NCBI RefSeq assembly: GCF_022682495.2
Contig: NC_071392.1
Location: 51,733,459-51,797,458, forward strand
Direction of reading: 5' to 3'
Source of the DNA: Desmodus rotundus
Lineage: Eukaryota > Chordata > Mammalia > Chiroptera > Phyllostomidae
Length of the DNA stretch: 64,000 bases
Shown: positions 24,886-36,674 of the stretch, one piece after another
How the letters are laid out: every line of letters begins with the position of its first letter
Numbering within the stretch: the first letter of the stretch is position 1
Position numbers and translations under genes: made by a program
Notes under the pieces: generated by a model
What the model was told of the DNA's origin: nothing
Database searches by the model: none
What the model saw: only the letters and a program-made list of their open reading frames with translations

Positions 24886-27234
24886 CTACAAAGCATAGAG
24901 GGGGAAAATGGTCAGAAAAATGAGAAAAGAATAAAAAATATTTTCAAGGGAAAAGAGTCCTTATGTCCCCACCACAAATATCCACCTTCCCTTTTTTTGG
25001 AGATAAAAACGACTCCACATGGTCCAATTCTCACAGGTCTCTTACTTCTCCACACCTTGCAGGTCTGAGATGGTCACTCTGGAGCCACACAAATCCACTC
25101 CTCCTGCTGGCCTCCCTTGGGTGGTCAGCAGGCTGACAAATGACCCCAGAAACTGTCATGTGAGTATATGGAAGGCTTTTCCCTTGTTAAAAATACAAAT
25201 CACTTTGGCAAAACAGCCTTACCAATCTCAGAAGGGAGGAGGGAACTGCCATCTCAAATTATCTACAAGCCAATTTTTATACTGAAAAGCTCCCGTGCTA
25301 TTAATTATTACGCTATTAATCTAGTTGCGTAAAAATAATTGTCTTGCTTAAGCAGCATTTAGAAAAGAATTCCCCTACAGTGGTAGCTATCAGACACTGT
25401 GCAAACAAGCTGTATAATTTACATCCACTCTTTAAACCATTAACTGGAAGACAAATTCTACCATTTAACAGTTTCCCTCTTGCTAGACAATGAATCTTGC
25501 TGCTCTGTAGAAAACAAAGCAAAAAGGGAAAAATTGACTTGATCCCGCTAATCTCTCACCTGTCCACTGCAAGAGAGAATCTGCTGATGCCATGCATCCT
25601 CAAACAGGTCAGCAAAATGAAGATTTACTTAACGTACTCATAGATATCAGTAGCAATAAAAAGTTACAACTAATATGCTGACACCGAACGTAAGCATTTT
25701 ACAATAAGCCATGAGATAAAGAAGAGAAAAAAATGAGTCAAGGACATTTAGACATAACAAATATTTTTTCAACAAAAAGAATGACCATTTTAAAGAAAGT
25801 TTGACATATGCATATATTACTCAATGCAAACTGGATAACAGGACAAACATAAATTTGGTGTTTAAAAACATTTTAATTTCATTCATGGAAAATCAGTAAA
25901 AACCTGGCAGGTGGCAGGCTGCCCAGGTATCAGCCTTGTGGACAATACAGTCCCTGCTCTCAAAGACCATCTTTAAAATGGGGATGAGTGTTACCTGTAA
26001 TTTAGAATTTTATTGTAGTTATATCATTAACTATGATGAAGATGAGACTTTCTTCTATACTCCAATGCAGTCTACTTACTTTCATGTTATTCTAAGTATT
26101 AGGAAGTTCTTAATTAACTTGGAGCTACAATCTCTCCACAGTAACTTTTTAACACCAATAAGACACATAAAAAATGCAATTATTCTACTACTATGGGACA
26201 GCTCTCCAGTGAGCATACCTACCCTTCTAAATTGTTTCTCCTCTGTGCTAGCCATCCCCAGTTCTAGGTTTTACTACACTTACTGTCCTTATCCTTCTCT
26301 TTAGAACACACTCCACTTAATATTGTCACTACTCTGACATCTTTACTGAGCATCTATTATATATATTCCCACAATGCTAAATGCTTTACAGGTAGCATCT
26401 TGAAATTTCCTAATTATCCCTGATATAAGAACACTGAGGCTTAGAGGATGAACTTCTAAAAATCCCTGGATATTAAATTATTAGCATTAGCAAAACTAGG
26501 CTTTGATAACTGTCCCAATGAACTACGCATAGGTTCCTATTTCCTAACTCCAGAACTCTGAAAGGACACTCAACTACTCTTTTCAGAAAAATGACATTAA
26601 ACAGAAGGAATTTTTTTTCTTATTTGAAATCCATTCAAACACATGCACGGGTAATATGCAAATGTCCCAATTACATTCCTGATTAAAACAAAAACTTAAG
26701 TCCCCACCCAGCAATTTCAATTCAAAAATTCCAAACCAGGTTACACTCTTCCTCCCCAGAGAAAGCAGTCAAATCGCAGAAAGCAGAGTATTCAGGGAAA
26801 ACCAGGCTTTCAGAGGCACTTCCTGTGACTGCTAGTATCAATCAAGATCGTTCACTCCAGGTCTCGTTCAGACTGACCCTCAGCAGCAGCACAAACCTCC
26901 CAAACACAGCTGTGGCCTCAAAAAATTACACTTGTGTCCACAACCCGACCAAATCAATGCATGAGTGACTTTGAGAATTAGCCTGGTCTGTTATTTCTTA
27001 GCTTCATTCATTCATCAGGCCCCTGTGTTTAATAAGCTGTAGAGCCAGGCAAACAACATGTGACATGAAAGTCCCCAGTGAAGGATCTAAGAAATAAGGC
27101 TGAAACTTGAGAAACATTACTATTTAGGAAGTCAGTGGTTTTCAAATATTTTGTAATGTCACACTCTATCTTTGAAAGAATCTAACTTCAAATCATGAAA
27201 ATATAGGTTATAAAACTGTGTTGTTCTCTATGCA
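24886..27234. other. VPS41 intron 1, proximal part
   Basis: Begins with the acceptor and polypyrimidine tract of exon 2. Otherwise unique sequence with one MIR (26335-26530). No other exon recognised. Confidence 0.4.
26335..26530 (-). repeat. MIR SINE
   Basis: 'ttactgagcatctattatat', 'gaacactgaggcttagagga' and 'gcaaaactaggctttgataa' are reverse MIR landmarks, diverged. Confidence 0.55.
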
Positions 27235-27513
27235 AAATAAGCCAGACACAAAATGACAAATATTGTAGGATTATTCTATAGGACTACTCTTATATAAGAA
27301 AGTAAAATAGAGGTTGGCAAAGCTAGGGAAGGGAGCACTGAAGGGTACTATTTAATGGGTACACAGTTTCACTCTGTGATGATGAAAAGTTGTTGAGGTT
27401 GAAGCAGGTGATGATTGTACAACAATGTGAATGTACTTAATGCCACTGAATAATTCACTTAAAATGGTTAAAGTGGTAAACATTATGGTGTGTATATTTT
27501 ACCACAATAAAAA
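27235..27513 (+). mobile_element. L1M 3' end fragment
   Basis: 'acaaatattgtaggattatt', 'aatgggtacacagtttcact', 'acaacaatgtgaatgtactt', 'aatgccactgaa' and 'ttttaccacaataaaaaaaa' are typical of L1M 3' ends. VPS41 intron 1. Confidence 0.8.
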
Positions 27514-30500
27514 AAAAGTGCTGTTCTGGTTGAAGCAAAAATGATGAACTAGAAGGTACACAGTGACAGAAATGCATAGCCTAACAAATTTTGGGCAACA
27601 GGTTGAAAGCTACAGTCAACAATTGCTTTTACAGACCAATCCTTGAAACTCAATCGTCTATCCAAACCTAATGCTCTCCATAGTTTGAAATGTGACCTCT
27701 GAAATCTATTCAACTGGGTCAGATCACATTTCCAAAACACGTATCAGACTGAACACTGCTCTCCTCAAAGAGTTCTCAGGAGTCAGGAGATTTCAGATCC
27801 TCAGCAAGGTACTCAAAGCCCACCCTGGCCCCAAACAGACTTTTAACCTCACTTCCCACTCTGCACAAACCCAGGGCCCTCCAGCCCTGGGTAGTATCTT
27901 TAAGACTGCCATATAAAAGTCTGTATTTCTGACTTCATAAAAATCAGACAATATGTCTACTGGGATCTACATTTCCACATAACATCAGTTGTAGCTGACC
28001 AGCTATGTCCCTGAGACAGAATGCACTTCACCCACCCACAGCACTCCCAGTTTCCCTATATCAGGACAATTCTACTCATTTCTATTGCCGTGTGCCTGCC
28101 ATGAACTTGTAGTGTTTGTACTGAGCCTTTCCTTAAGTGCTTCCCTCAGCTTAGAAGGCCCTGGTCTGAACTCCACACTCATCCTAGCATTCTTCCAACT
28201 CCCAACATGTTCTACAGGTTCGGGGACACGCACAGGGGCACCTCTGGAAGGTAGGTAGTCAGGCTGAGGGCCTTCACTCTTGCTTCACCAACAGAGTTTG
28301 GATTCCATGGTTTATATTTTCACGTTGCCAATCAGGTTTTTTTAAAAGTTTAAAACACATTGGCCGTTTCTAAATCCTAATCTTTCTTCACAGTCCAACC
28401 TAAGTCCCACCTCTTTCACAGAATAGTCTCTAGTAAACCCAAGATACAAGGTCCAAATCTGAGCTCCTGTGGCCTTTGTTTTTTCCTATAACCCTCAGCT
28501 TATAATATTAACAGCCATGTCCTAATGGTTACCCTTTAAAATACAATGTAGATAAACCCAAATGCTTTTGCCTCTTGTCTCCCATTATCTTACCCAAAGG
28601 AAAAGCTCAACGTCCATCTGCTGGTGATGATGATAAAAAATAAGCAACTGATCTAACACTCTCCCTCCTCTATATATTCCTTTTCCACTTATGAGCAATA
28701 CCAGATGCATTATCTCCAGGCTTGAATTATTAGTTTGTGGCTATAACACAGTTACAGACAGGGCCTGCCGGGAGGCAGCAGCAAACAAACATAGAGAAAA
28801 TCAAACAAAATGTTAACCACCTAGTGAGAGTCTGAGAAAGGGGATAATAGGGCTCTCAGATGACACTTCCAATAAAAGCTTTCAATCTGTCACCCCCATT
28901 TCCAACATCAGCATGGGGCCCATGACAGTGGCCTGGGAGAAGACTCAGCACATCTGGCCTTAGAGGAAGAGGGGTGAGGAAGGCTGCCAGCCCAGGAGAA
29001 AGAGAAGCCAGGACCTCCCAGGTGGTGAAGTCCTCAGAATTCTGAAGGTATACACCGTTTGCTGGGGGCTGGGGATGAAGGGAATCTGGGAGAGGAATGC
29101 GTGGCTGGAGCTTGAGGAAGGCCAGCTGCAAACTCTGCAGAATGAAGAAACAGAACAAAGACCAGGGCCCAGGAAACCAGACTGGGCTGGATATGGAAAA
29201 TGAACATTCAAGGTTGTACTGCCACCTTCGCTCCCTTCCCCGCAATCTGTGTGAAAGAGCAAAGCTTAATAGAAGAGAGGGTGTGAGAACTCTCAATGTC
29301 TGACACAGGCACAGGAAAGGGGGTATATTCTGTGTGAAATGTGTTTGATAGCCTTGTATAAGAGAGACTCAATTTTGAAAAGTTTTTGGGTATCTTGGAA
29401 CTGGCTGGTTTAGTAGGAAAGATAAAAAACATCTGGAGAGCTAGTAGGAGCAAGGAGACTCAGGTGACCAACCCTGTTCAATACACTAGCCTTAGCTACT
29501 GCGCTCACCTTGCTCTGCAAGCGAAGAAACATCTTGACCCCTGCCCCAGCTTGGTGACTTAGTGACCCAATCCCAAATCTGGCATTGTGTTAGACCCATC
29601 TAAACTCATTTTGGGGAACTGGCTAATACCTGCCAATACACGCCATCTTAACAGATTCTGATTCAGTGGGTATTAATAAAAGCCTAGAATCACAAGCATT
29701 TGGTAACAAAAACATCACGAGAATCAAGTTCCTAGAAGACAAAAAGGCAACTGAAACTAGGCAGGCACGAATGGAGAGCTGCCTGAAACCCAGAAGCCCC
29801 TGATCTGATGAGGACTCCCTCTCCAAGGTGGCCATGCAACTTCTAGGAAGATTACTAATAATCAGCTAGTGACATCAGCCTTCAGCCAACGAACCCAGAC
29901 AAATATGAGAGGAAAAAACTAACAATGCAATAAACACCATCCAGCTAAGCTAAATTGTAACTATACTTTAGTTACATGACACTAAAGAGTGGGTCGTCTA
30001 AAAATTTCTTTTGCAACTTATTTGGGGCTTTGTTTTTCCTTTTCATATTAGTAGTTCCTTTTAAAAGTCTGCCCCCAAAATTAAGAGAAGAGAAACATGC
30101 ATACCCACATTTGGATAATAAATCACTGTCTTCTTTATAAGAGAATCATTTCAATATGGCCACTTCAAAATGCTTTGTGTTATACAAGAGCTCCGGAGAG
30201 TAAAACCCCCAATTTGCAGGCAAAGAAACTGAGGCATTCAATTATTTATCGACTTGATTTTTACTTCACACATGGGACACAACCACCTGAGAGTATACAT
30301 GCTCATGAATGTGCCTCTGATAAAAAGTAAATGCTCTACAATAAGGATAAAATTTCCCTAATTTCTAAAACATAGAGGGAGAAGTCAAAAGACAAACTGT
30401 CCTATTTGGTTAAGAAGTACATGGTCTGATTGATCAACTATTTTAACACCTAACTTCCCTGCTGTGGGAAAAATGAAAGGGTACCTGGGAAGCTGGCAGA

Positions 30501-30654
30501 GTAAGGAGTCTACATAGGGCAAGTAATCTACAATACACTTGAATTTGTAACTTTCAGAAGTTTTGAGTAAGATAAAATAACAACACAAAGTCTGCTTAAC
30601 CTACTTACAATTTGACATTTTCAATTCAGAAGGCTATTCTCTCCCTAATAAATT
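27514..30654. other. VPS41 intron 1, middle part, nothing secure
   Basis: Moderate GC content at 28840-29300, where a 146-codon minus-strand frame (28856-29296) overlaps others. It is leucine/proline-rich without a recognisable domain and is probably a chance frame. Confidence 0.35.
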
Positions 30655-30860
30655 CATTTTAAACATTTTATCGAGCTCCTGTTACTTGTAAAGCACTAGC
30701 CCTGTGAGAGTTACAGACACGAGAAAGCTCTTGTCCTTATTCTTGAGGACCCAGCAGTCTGTAGTAGATAAGGCAAATGTACGAACAACCAGACTTCAAG
30801 CAGAATGTTATTCAAGGAGAGGTATAAACAAATACTGTTGGGCATCTTATGATTATCAAG
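30655..30860 (-). repeat. L2/MIR3-like fragment
   Basis: 'attttatcgagctcctgtta', 'gagaaagctcttgtccttat', 'gacccagcagtctgtagtag' resemble a reverse L2 3' end. Approximate. Confidence 0.5.
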
Positions 30861-31894
30861 GTCAACTATAAATTATTTTGGTCCTAGATAAAACCACTGT
30901 TTAGAAGATTTCCAGGCAGAAGGCAGGGCATTAGTTCTTCCTGTGAACTATATAACATATATGTAGGTATTTTTGAGAACTACTGTACCTTTACCATACT
31001 AAGCATAAACAAAGATATCCCAATAGCCCTTTAAAAATGTTTATTCATAGCCAAAAAGTGATTTTTAGTTTGAGAGCTTACTGTTTGAAGTTTTGTTAAC
31101 TCAATACAGATCTCACTATTGGTTCTCCCTAAAAGTAAAGCAATCACCAAAAACAATGCTCAGAAACGTTAAGAGGACAGATTTTGTTTTGTCATGGAGG
31201 AATGTTTGCATTTGCAGTAAAAAAAGCTTCCTTTGCCCTAACATGTCATTGTAGTTACTTCTTAAAGCATTTGGAGGAGAAAAATTATGTCAAGATTTTC
31301 TAAAAGGTTCAAAGTATCAGAACAGAAAAATTAGCAAGTGTATTTAACTCCACTTTAGTGCACTTTTAGCCTTCAAAAAACTGTATAATAAAGGCCTGTT
31401 ATCTTATAGTTGAGATTATAATGGTTTTCTACTGTAAAGTGTGAACTGCATAAACAAAAAGTGAGAAACTTTTAACCATTTTTAATCTATAAAGGACTAA
31501 TAATACACTTATTAGCTTTCTTTCAAAAGATACACAGAACAACAATTTGTAAATGTCTGCTCCTTTCTGCTGTTGACTGGTCTTTTTGAAAAGGACACTA
31601 ATACCACTGGGGAAAGGGCGGCCGAATGCCTGCTCCAATCCTTTCCTGGCTGTTAAAACATCAAAAGTGAAATAATGACTTGCAGGAAATGTACAATGGT
31701 GATAAGGGCTAATTCTACTTCATAAAGCTTAAAAAATATTTAGGATTAGGTTTTAAGTATTTTTTAAAAGACAGGATGTTCTAGTAAAAATTTATGAGCT
31801 TTGAAAATAGATGACTGGAGATATATTATAGGTACAAGTCTGATCAAGCTGCTTAAGTTGTCTGAATTTCTATTGTTTACCTAGAAAATTCAAT

Positions 31895-32450
31895 CATTTT
31901 AATATGTACTGAGTATTAAGCACTACTCTAGGTATCAGGCAGACAGCAGTGAACAAACCCTTGTCATGATGGAGCTTATGTCCCAATGGGGAAAATAAAC
32001 AGAAATGATTGTAAGAACATACAGAATATATGGAAAAAATAGACGAGCACAAAGAAGAAAATACGAAGGAAAGAAGTTTCAAAGAATGGTCAGGGAAGGT
32101 CTCACTCAAAAAAGATAACACCTGAACAAAGAGGTAAAGGGAACAAGGGAGACAGCCCCTGTACCTATCTCGGGTCAAAAAAGTGTGCAGCATGAGCAAA
32201 GGTGCTTACGCAGAAACATGCCAGCCTTGTTGAAAAAACAGTAAGAAAGCCAGCACAGCTGATTCAAAATGACAGAAGGGAAGAAAAGTAGAGAAAAATG
32301 AGGTCAGAGAAAGCGGACACAGCAACTGGGGCAAGGTCTTGTAGGGTATGAGTCTATTATAAGGACTCTCACTTTCCCTCAGACTGCAATGACAAGCCAC
32401 CAGAAAGTGTGGAGCAGGTGCTGGACCTGACACGAATATGAGAATAAACA
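31895..32450 (-). repeat. L2 LINE, 3' region
   Basis: 'actgagtattaagcactact', 'cagacagcagtgaacaaacc', 'catgatggagcttatgtcc', 'ggtcagggaaggtctcactc' and 'caaggtcttgtagggtatg' are reverse L2 landmarks in order. VPS41 intron 1. Confidence 0.82.
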
Positions 32451-33364
32451 TTTACCACACGGAATTCTTTTCTGAGGACCCAATGCAAATGTGAAAGGGT
32501 TCTTTATACTGAAAAGTGCTGTACAAATTTAAAGCATTGTTATTTTATAACTTTCTACATCAGGCAGCTTTGCAAAAAACTCCTGCACAAAACAACAGCA
32601 AATACTAAGAGCAACTCTCTCCATTTCTATACCCTATATCTAAGATTTGAAGGAGGCTTTTTTTTTTTTTGCTTTTAAATCAAACTACCAAAAAATTACA
32701 TTTCAATATGAAAGGGATACAGTATGGAAACCAATTTCACTAATATCAAACCCAACAATGAGCCATGAAATTACCTGTGCTTATTGAACATTTTCCTTTG
32801 AAATGCCTAGAACCCAAAGGAGGCTCCAGTGGTTAAGTAGGCGACTCTTATCTCAACGACCATGCAAACCAAATTTCTACCTTATTCCTTAATTATTGGC
32901 GTAGATCAAATGTACAAAGGGCATATTTTCATTATGTAAGTATGTTGCAAATGGTACAAATTATAAACTAGGTAAACTTCTGTTATTATGGTGCTAACCA
33001 GCTCATCACCAAATCACTTCTTACAGGTAATTATGGAAACCGATGGTCCTGCTATTTTGTGAGGAAAACAGTGCTAAACTGAAATGACCCTGGAAAAGGA
33101 AAATTAGGGTATTTCTCCAGCTTCCAGCCTTTGTCTTCTTTATGTTACTCTGTCATTTCAACTAATTTCAGATTCTTGTCTGTATGAAAATAACTATTGC
33201 CATCACTATTTCTCCCGTAAACTCCGGTGCCACTTTGCCAGGTGTTGACTGGAATTGTCACCTGATATTGTGCCAGAAACACATAATTCCTCTCCTAATT
33301 TTATGCTCACTTTAACTTTGTGTACTAATTCACTCCAACTTAAACCACCTTACAAAGACGACAC

Positions 33365-33490
33365 TGTATTATTTCTATCTTCTATGTAAAAGTTAAATAA
33401 CTAACCTCGAGTCACATATTTAAAAAGAGAACCAGCGCTGGAGCCTACTCATTTTTGCTCCAGAACACATGCACTTAACCACTGTTGCAC
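33365..33490 (-). repeat. MIR SINE
   Basis: 'gttaaataactaacctcgag', 'accagcgctggagcctactc' and 'atgcacttaaccactgttgc' match the reverse MIR. Just inside VPS41 intron 1. Confidence 0.72.
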
Positions 33491-33967
33491 GCCGCAGTGA
33501 TTTAGCTTTGTAGCTGTGCAATAGATAAGAAACAAAACTCATCATTTACTTTCTCCCATGACTCCTGCAAATCGCTCTCACTGCCCTTCTTCGAGTAAAA
33601 AGCAATTTAAATCCAGTCACCTGGACTCAAAACTCATGTCATCTCTTACGCTTTCCACAGGCAGTCAGCCGCTGGGGTAGCCCAGGCTGCCTTCCAGCCT
33701 AAATTTCACCGAGCACAGGCCACAGTGGCAGAGCCGGAAAAAGGGACGCCTCACAAACGTTTGGGGTGAGTGGGTGGGCTTTCCCCGGTCGAAGGCCCTC
33801 CAAAAACAGGCATCCCACCCGCGTCTCGGCTCCCGAAATGGCTTTTCGATGCCCGCCCTGCCGTGGGCCTACAGGGCCCTCCAGCAGCTCCGCACCTCCA
33901 CACGCTGCTTACTAAGCTTCGGATCACCTCACCCTCATTCCCCCTTCCCTTGCCCAGTAGCCTTTAC

Positions 33968-33988
33968 CTGTTCCTCGGCTTCCGCCAT
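33968..33988 (-). CDS. VPS41: VPS41 coding exon 1 (residues 1-7, MAEAEEQ)
   Basis: Read on the minus strand, the start codon is at 33988-33986 in a strong Kozak context (A at -3, G at +4: gcaccATGG). Seven codons, M-A-E-A-E-E-Q, run into a GT donor (gtaaagg) whose complement is at 33961-33967. The exon ends in phase 0. It lies inside a CpG-rich promoter patch, as expected for the first exon of a housekeeping gene. The peptide matches the known start of mammalian VPS41. The 5'UTR must continue from 33989 upward, but its length cannot be read from sequence. Plus-strand open frames overlapping this exon (33770-34117) are a by-product of GC-rich sequence. Confidence 0.95.
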
Positions 33989-34002
33989 GGTGCGGCCAGG
34001 GA

Positions 34003-34012
34003 GTCATGTGAC
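34003..34012. promoter_or_regulatory. CLEAR-like E-box palindrome (GTCATGTGAC)
   Basis: The decamer GTCATGTGAC differs at one position from the ideal CLEAR palindrome GTCACGTGAC bound by TFEB, TFE3, MITF and USF factors, and keeps both GTCA/TGAC flanks. The difference is a C-to-T at the central CpG, the change deamination would produce. It is 15 bp upstream of the VPS41 start codon. VPS41 works at lysosomes, so regulation by the lysosomal CLEAR network is plausible but inferred. Confidence 0.6.
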
Positions 34013-34016
34013 ACAC

Positions 34017-34024
34017 CCGGAAAT
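34017..34024 (+). promoter_or_regulatory. ETS/GABPA-type site (CCGGAAAT)
   Basis: CCGGAAAT matches the core ETS consensus typical of CpG-island promoters. It sits 5 bp from the CLEAR-like E-box and about 30 bp from the VPS41 start codon. Prediction only. Confidence 0.5.
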
Positions 34025-34052
34025 GAGGTAAGAGGAGACACTGTGGCCCAGG

Positions 34053-34072
34053 GCCTGCTGGGAAATGCAGTT
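34053..34072. promoter_or_regulatory. ZNF143/THAP11-type (SBS) site
   Basis: On the minus strand the sequence reads aactgcatttcccagcagg, close to the ACTACAATTCCCAGCATGC-type element bound by ZNF143 and THAP11 at many CpG promoters. It lies 65-85 bp upstream of the VPS41 ATG, a usual position. Motif recognition only. Confidence 0.55.
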
Positions 34073-34239
34073 TTAGCGGCATACGTCCTGGGACGTTCAG
34101 TCTGGTTAGGTTGTTAGGCCCTCCCTGGTTTGGGCTTCCAACTCTTCAAATTCAACGAAGCTATGCTTTGGAGAATCTAAACGTAACCATTGTTAATGCT
34201 TTATTTTATTGTGGGTCTTATTTTTTACGTGATTATTAT

Positions 34240-34445
34240 AGTATTTATTAATATTTACTATGTATCAGGTCCTGGGTTTATAAATTTGCATAAATTATCT
34301 CGTTCAATTCTACCAGTAATCCCTACTCTTATCCCCATTTATAGAGAACACCGTGTGTCCGATGTTACACAGCTAATAAGAGACAGAAATAGGATTTAAA
34401 TTTGGCCTCATCTGATACGAAAGACTTGATTACCAAGTGCTGCTT
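34240..34445 (-). repeat. MIR SINE
   Basis: 'tatttactatgtatcaggtc', 'attatctcgttcaattctac', 'tatccccatttatagagaac', 'acacagctaataagagacag' are a nearly complete reverse MIR, just upstream of the VPS41 promoter. Confidence 0.82.
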
Positions 34446-35744
34446 AGTCTAAAACTGTTCTTGTCTTTTTTAAAAGGCATATTAAGGGAATATAAAGCAT
34501 TCTCTGCAGGAACAGCTAAAAAACAATTTATATTCCAAAAGTATTTATTTAGCTACTATTCTTATTAATTTAAGATGACATTGACATTAAAAAATTCTCT
34601 GTTGTTTAATTAAATCATTCATCAAGCTTGTATTGAGTATATTCTATAGGTAAATATTTGAAATAGAATAAAAATTTGTTCTTGGTAAAATCTGTAAAAC
34701 CGCTGTATTACCTACATCCTTTAGAATGAATGACCCCCTCTTCATGTTTCCAGGCATTTTAAACTTTCCTACCTAACCCTCAGGAATTTGCAGTATCTTA
34801 TCCAAAGACAGGGATTTTCTTCTTTCCACTCATCTCCAGTAGCTGGTAATAAGCGAAGGGTATCACATATAGCAGCAAGTGGTGTTTTCCCAATGTCCTT
34901 TTGGACTCCCTATTCTTATTGACTCTGACCTAGTAGGTAGTCATAGACTTAATATTCTGTGCCTCCCAGGTCTCTAGCTATTACCTGCTCAACGCATGAT
35001 TCCCATGGCCAGGGTGACTTCATCTGAGACACTTGTCTTCTCCCCAGGACCTAAACAGTCTTAGTTCCATCTTCTTCCTCTAAGCCTTGCTGGGATATGT
35101 TTTCCAGTCTGCTGATCACTCAGTCACAAGAGAATGAAGAGCAACCCCAAGACAGTGAGATAATCCATAGCCAAGCACCCAATGCAATAAGATCTTCTCA
35201 TGAAAAGCAGCCCAGTACCAAATATTGCTCATGATGGGCTTCAAGTCCAACAAAGACTCTTTCTTATACAGACCAAAGATGCTATGGAAACTCTCCTCCA
35301 CAGGAAAAATAAATAAGCCTAGCCCCTCTACTTTTCTGACTTTCCTCACAAACTGTAATGTTCCCGTATGAGACAGACCTACCCATAAACCTCTAATGGG
35401 CTTGACTGAAGATATAGCCAAAGTTTACTGCAGATTCTCTCTTAACTCACACAACCTCAGAGCCTCTGGATCCCCATTCAATATGTTCCCCATTCAATGT
35501 TCTGTCTTGACTATAATAAATATGATGAACATTGGATCTATTACTATGTCCTTTTGGACAGACTAGAAAGGTAAAGAGACATAGATATAAAAGGATGAAT
35601 TAGAAGAAGAAACCCACTAGAGGCAAGCAGGTTCATGCTGGGCCCATGAACAAGATGAAACTCACATATGACCTCCAAACCCCAAGTTATCTCAAGTGAA
35701 ATGAGATTTGAGGCTCCCTTATCTAACAGGTCCTCTATCCTCCT

Positions 35745-35900
35745 GCTACTCAAAATGTGGTCCACAGACCAGCAGCATCAATATTACCTAGGAGCTTGTT
35801 AGAAATGAAGATCTTAGTGCCCCTCCTGAGACCTACTGAACCAGGACCTGAATTTAAAAAATATCCTCAAGTGATATTTACATTAAAGTTTGAGAAATGT
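35745..35900 (-). mobile_element. MER5A-like hAT-Charlie MITE
   Basis: 'ctactcaaaatgtggtccac', 'accagcagcatcaatattac', 'gagcttgttagaaatgaaga', 'agacctactgaaccaggacc' and 'attaaagtttgagaaatg' are MER5A landmarks in reverse orientation. Confidence 0.8.
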
Positions 35901-36674
35901 TTGACTTAACATTCTTTCATTCTCTGGAAAAATCGCATGTTCCTTTCTTGGACATCATCAGTTCACCTTTCTCACCTTCAAGCTATGGAGGTGGTGGTAA
36001 GAGTCAACTTCTCATTGGTAGTCTATAGGAGTTAATACAGAGAAGAGACTTCAAACTAGTCCTAGAATACTATATTTGCAGAGTGGTTTACTGGTTTTAA
36101 GAACCTGCCTCATAAGTTCGTTGTATAGGTCTGAAACAATTAAAAACTCGATAAATTGTAGGCATTTTATTCATTATAACCTATTTCATCTTTTAGACAA
36201 TATGAATGCCTTCAACATTTTCCATGTAAGACAGTGTTTCTAAATTTAGTTAACTTGAAAAATCAGCAAAGTAGAAAATTTAGGTAAAAATAGTAGCCCC
36301 TATATTCTTTTCCCAATCTTTGGCTTCCTTTCCATCTTCAATTGCTACCTTTTTCAGTCTAGTGGTCTTTCTTGATTGCCAGTGACAAGGAAACTTACAC
36401 CACATTAAATTACTAACTCTAAGCAAAGTTCTTAGCCTTTCTTTAATTTTCTCTCCCAAATAGCTAAAATAGTATTTGTTATTATTAATAATTTTGAAAA
36501 GCCTCAGCTTATTTTGCAGTTTAGGTTTTCAAAATGTGTATCTACTGAAACCTATTACCTCCAAGAATTTTGGATATCATTAAAAAATATAAATTTATAT
36601 TTTATATAAAATCTTGGGATATATATTTTTATATAAAATAAAAAGTTTACTGGAAGGTTTCCTAAACAAATGCA

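Larger units (their letters stand above)
1..34060 (-). other. VPS41: VPS41 gene, 5' part (exons 1-3 and introns 1-2 complete, intron 3 partial)
   Basis: VPS41 is a subunit of the HOPS complex, which tethers late endosomes, autophagosomes and AP-3 vesicles to lysosomes through RAB7/ARL8-type GTPases. Three minus-strand exons join in phase 0 to give the acidic N-terminal leader and the start of the beta-propeller domain, matching the mammalian VPS41 N-terminus as I know it (MAEAEEQ, then ETGSLEESTDESE, then EEESEEEPKLKYERLS and onward). All four splice sites visible are canonical GT-AG. Intron 1 is about 9.1 kb and intron 2 about 19.4 kb. The rest of the WD40 propeller, the clathrin-heavy-chain repeat and the C-terminal RING-H2 lie beyond the low-coordinate end. 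The upper limit given here is a guess at the transcription start. Identity is very secure; the exact transcript start is not. Confidence 0.97.
33650..34100 (-). promoter_or_regulatory. VPS41: VPS41 promoter, CpG-rich region
   Basis: CpG dinucleotides are frequent here (for example around 33735-33765, 33785-33870 and 33975-34020) against an otherwise CpG-poor, AT-rich background. The region brackets the VPS41 start codon at 33988. No good TATA box stands just upstream on the minus strand, which fits a dispersed CpG-type promoter. Three recognisable activator sites lie at 34003-34072, just upstream of the ATG. The transcription start probably lies between 33989 and about 34060 (inference). Confidence 0.8.

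Noticed and set aside
28856..29296. 146-codon minus-strand open frame in VPS41 intron 1
   Set aside because: Low-complexity leucine/proline-rich product without a family resemblance, with overlapping frames on both strands.
33770..34117. 115-codon plus-strand frame over the VPS41 CpG region
   Set aside because: Explained by GC-rich promoter sequence antisense to exon 1; no conserved product recognised.
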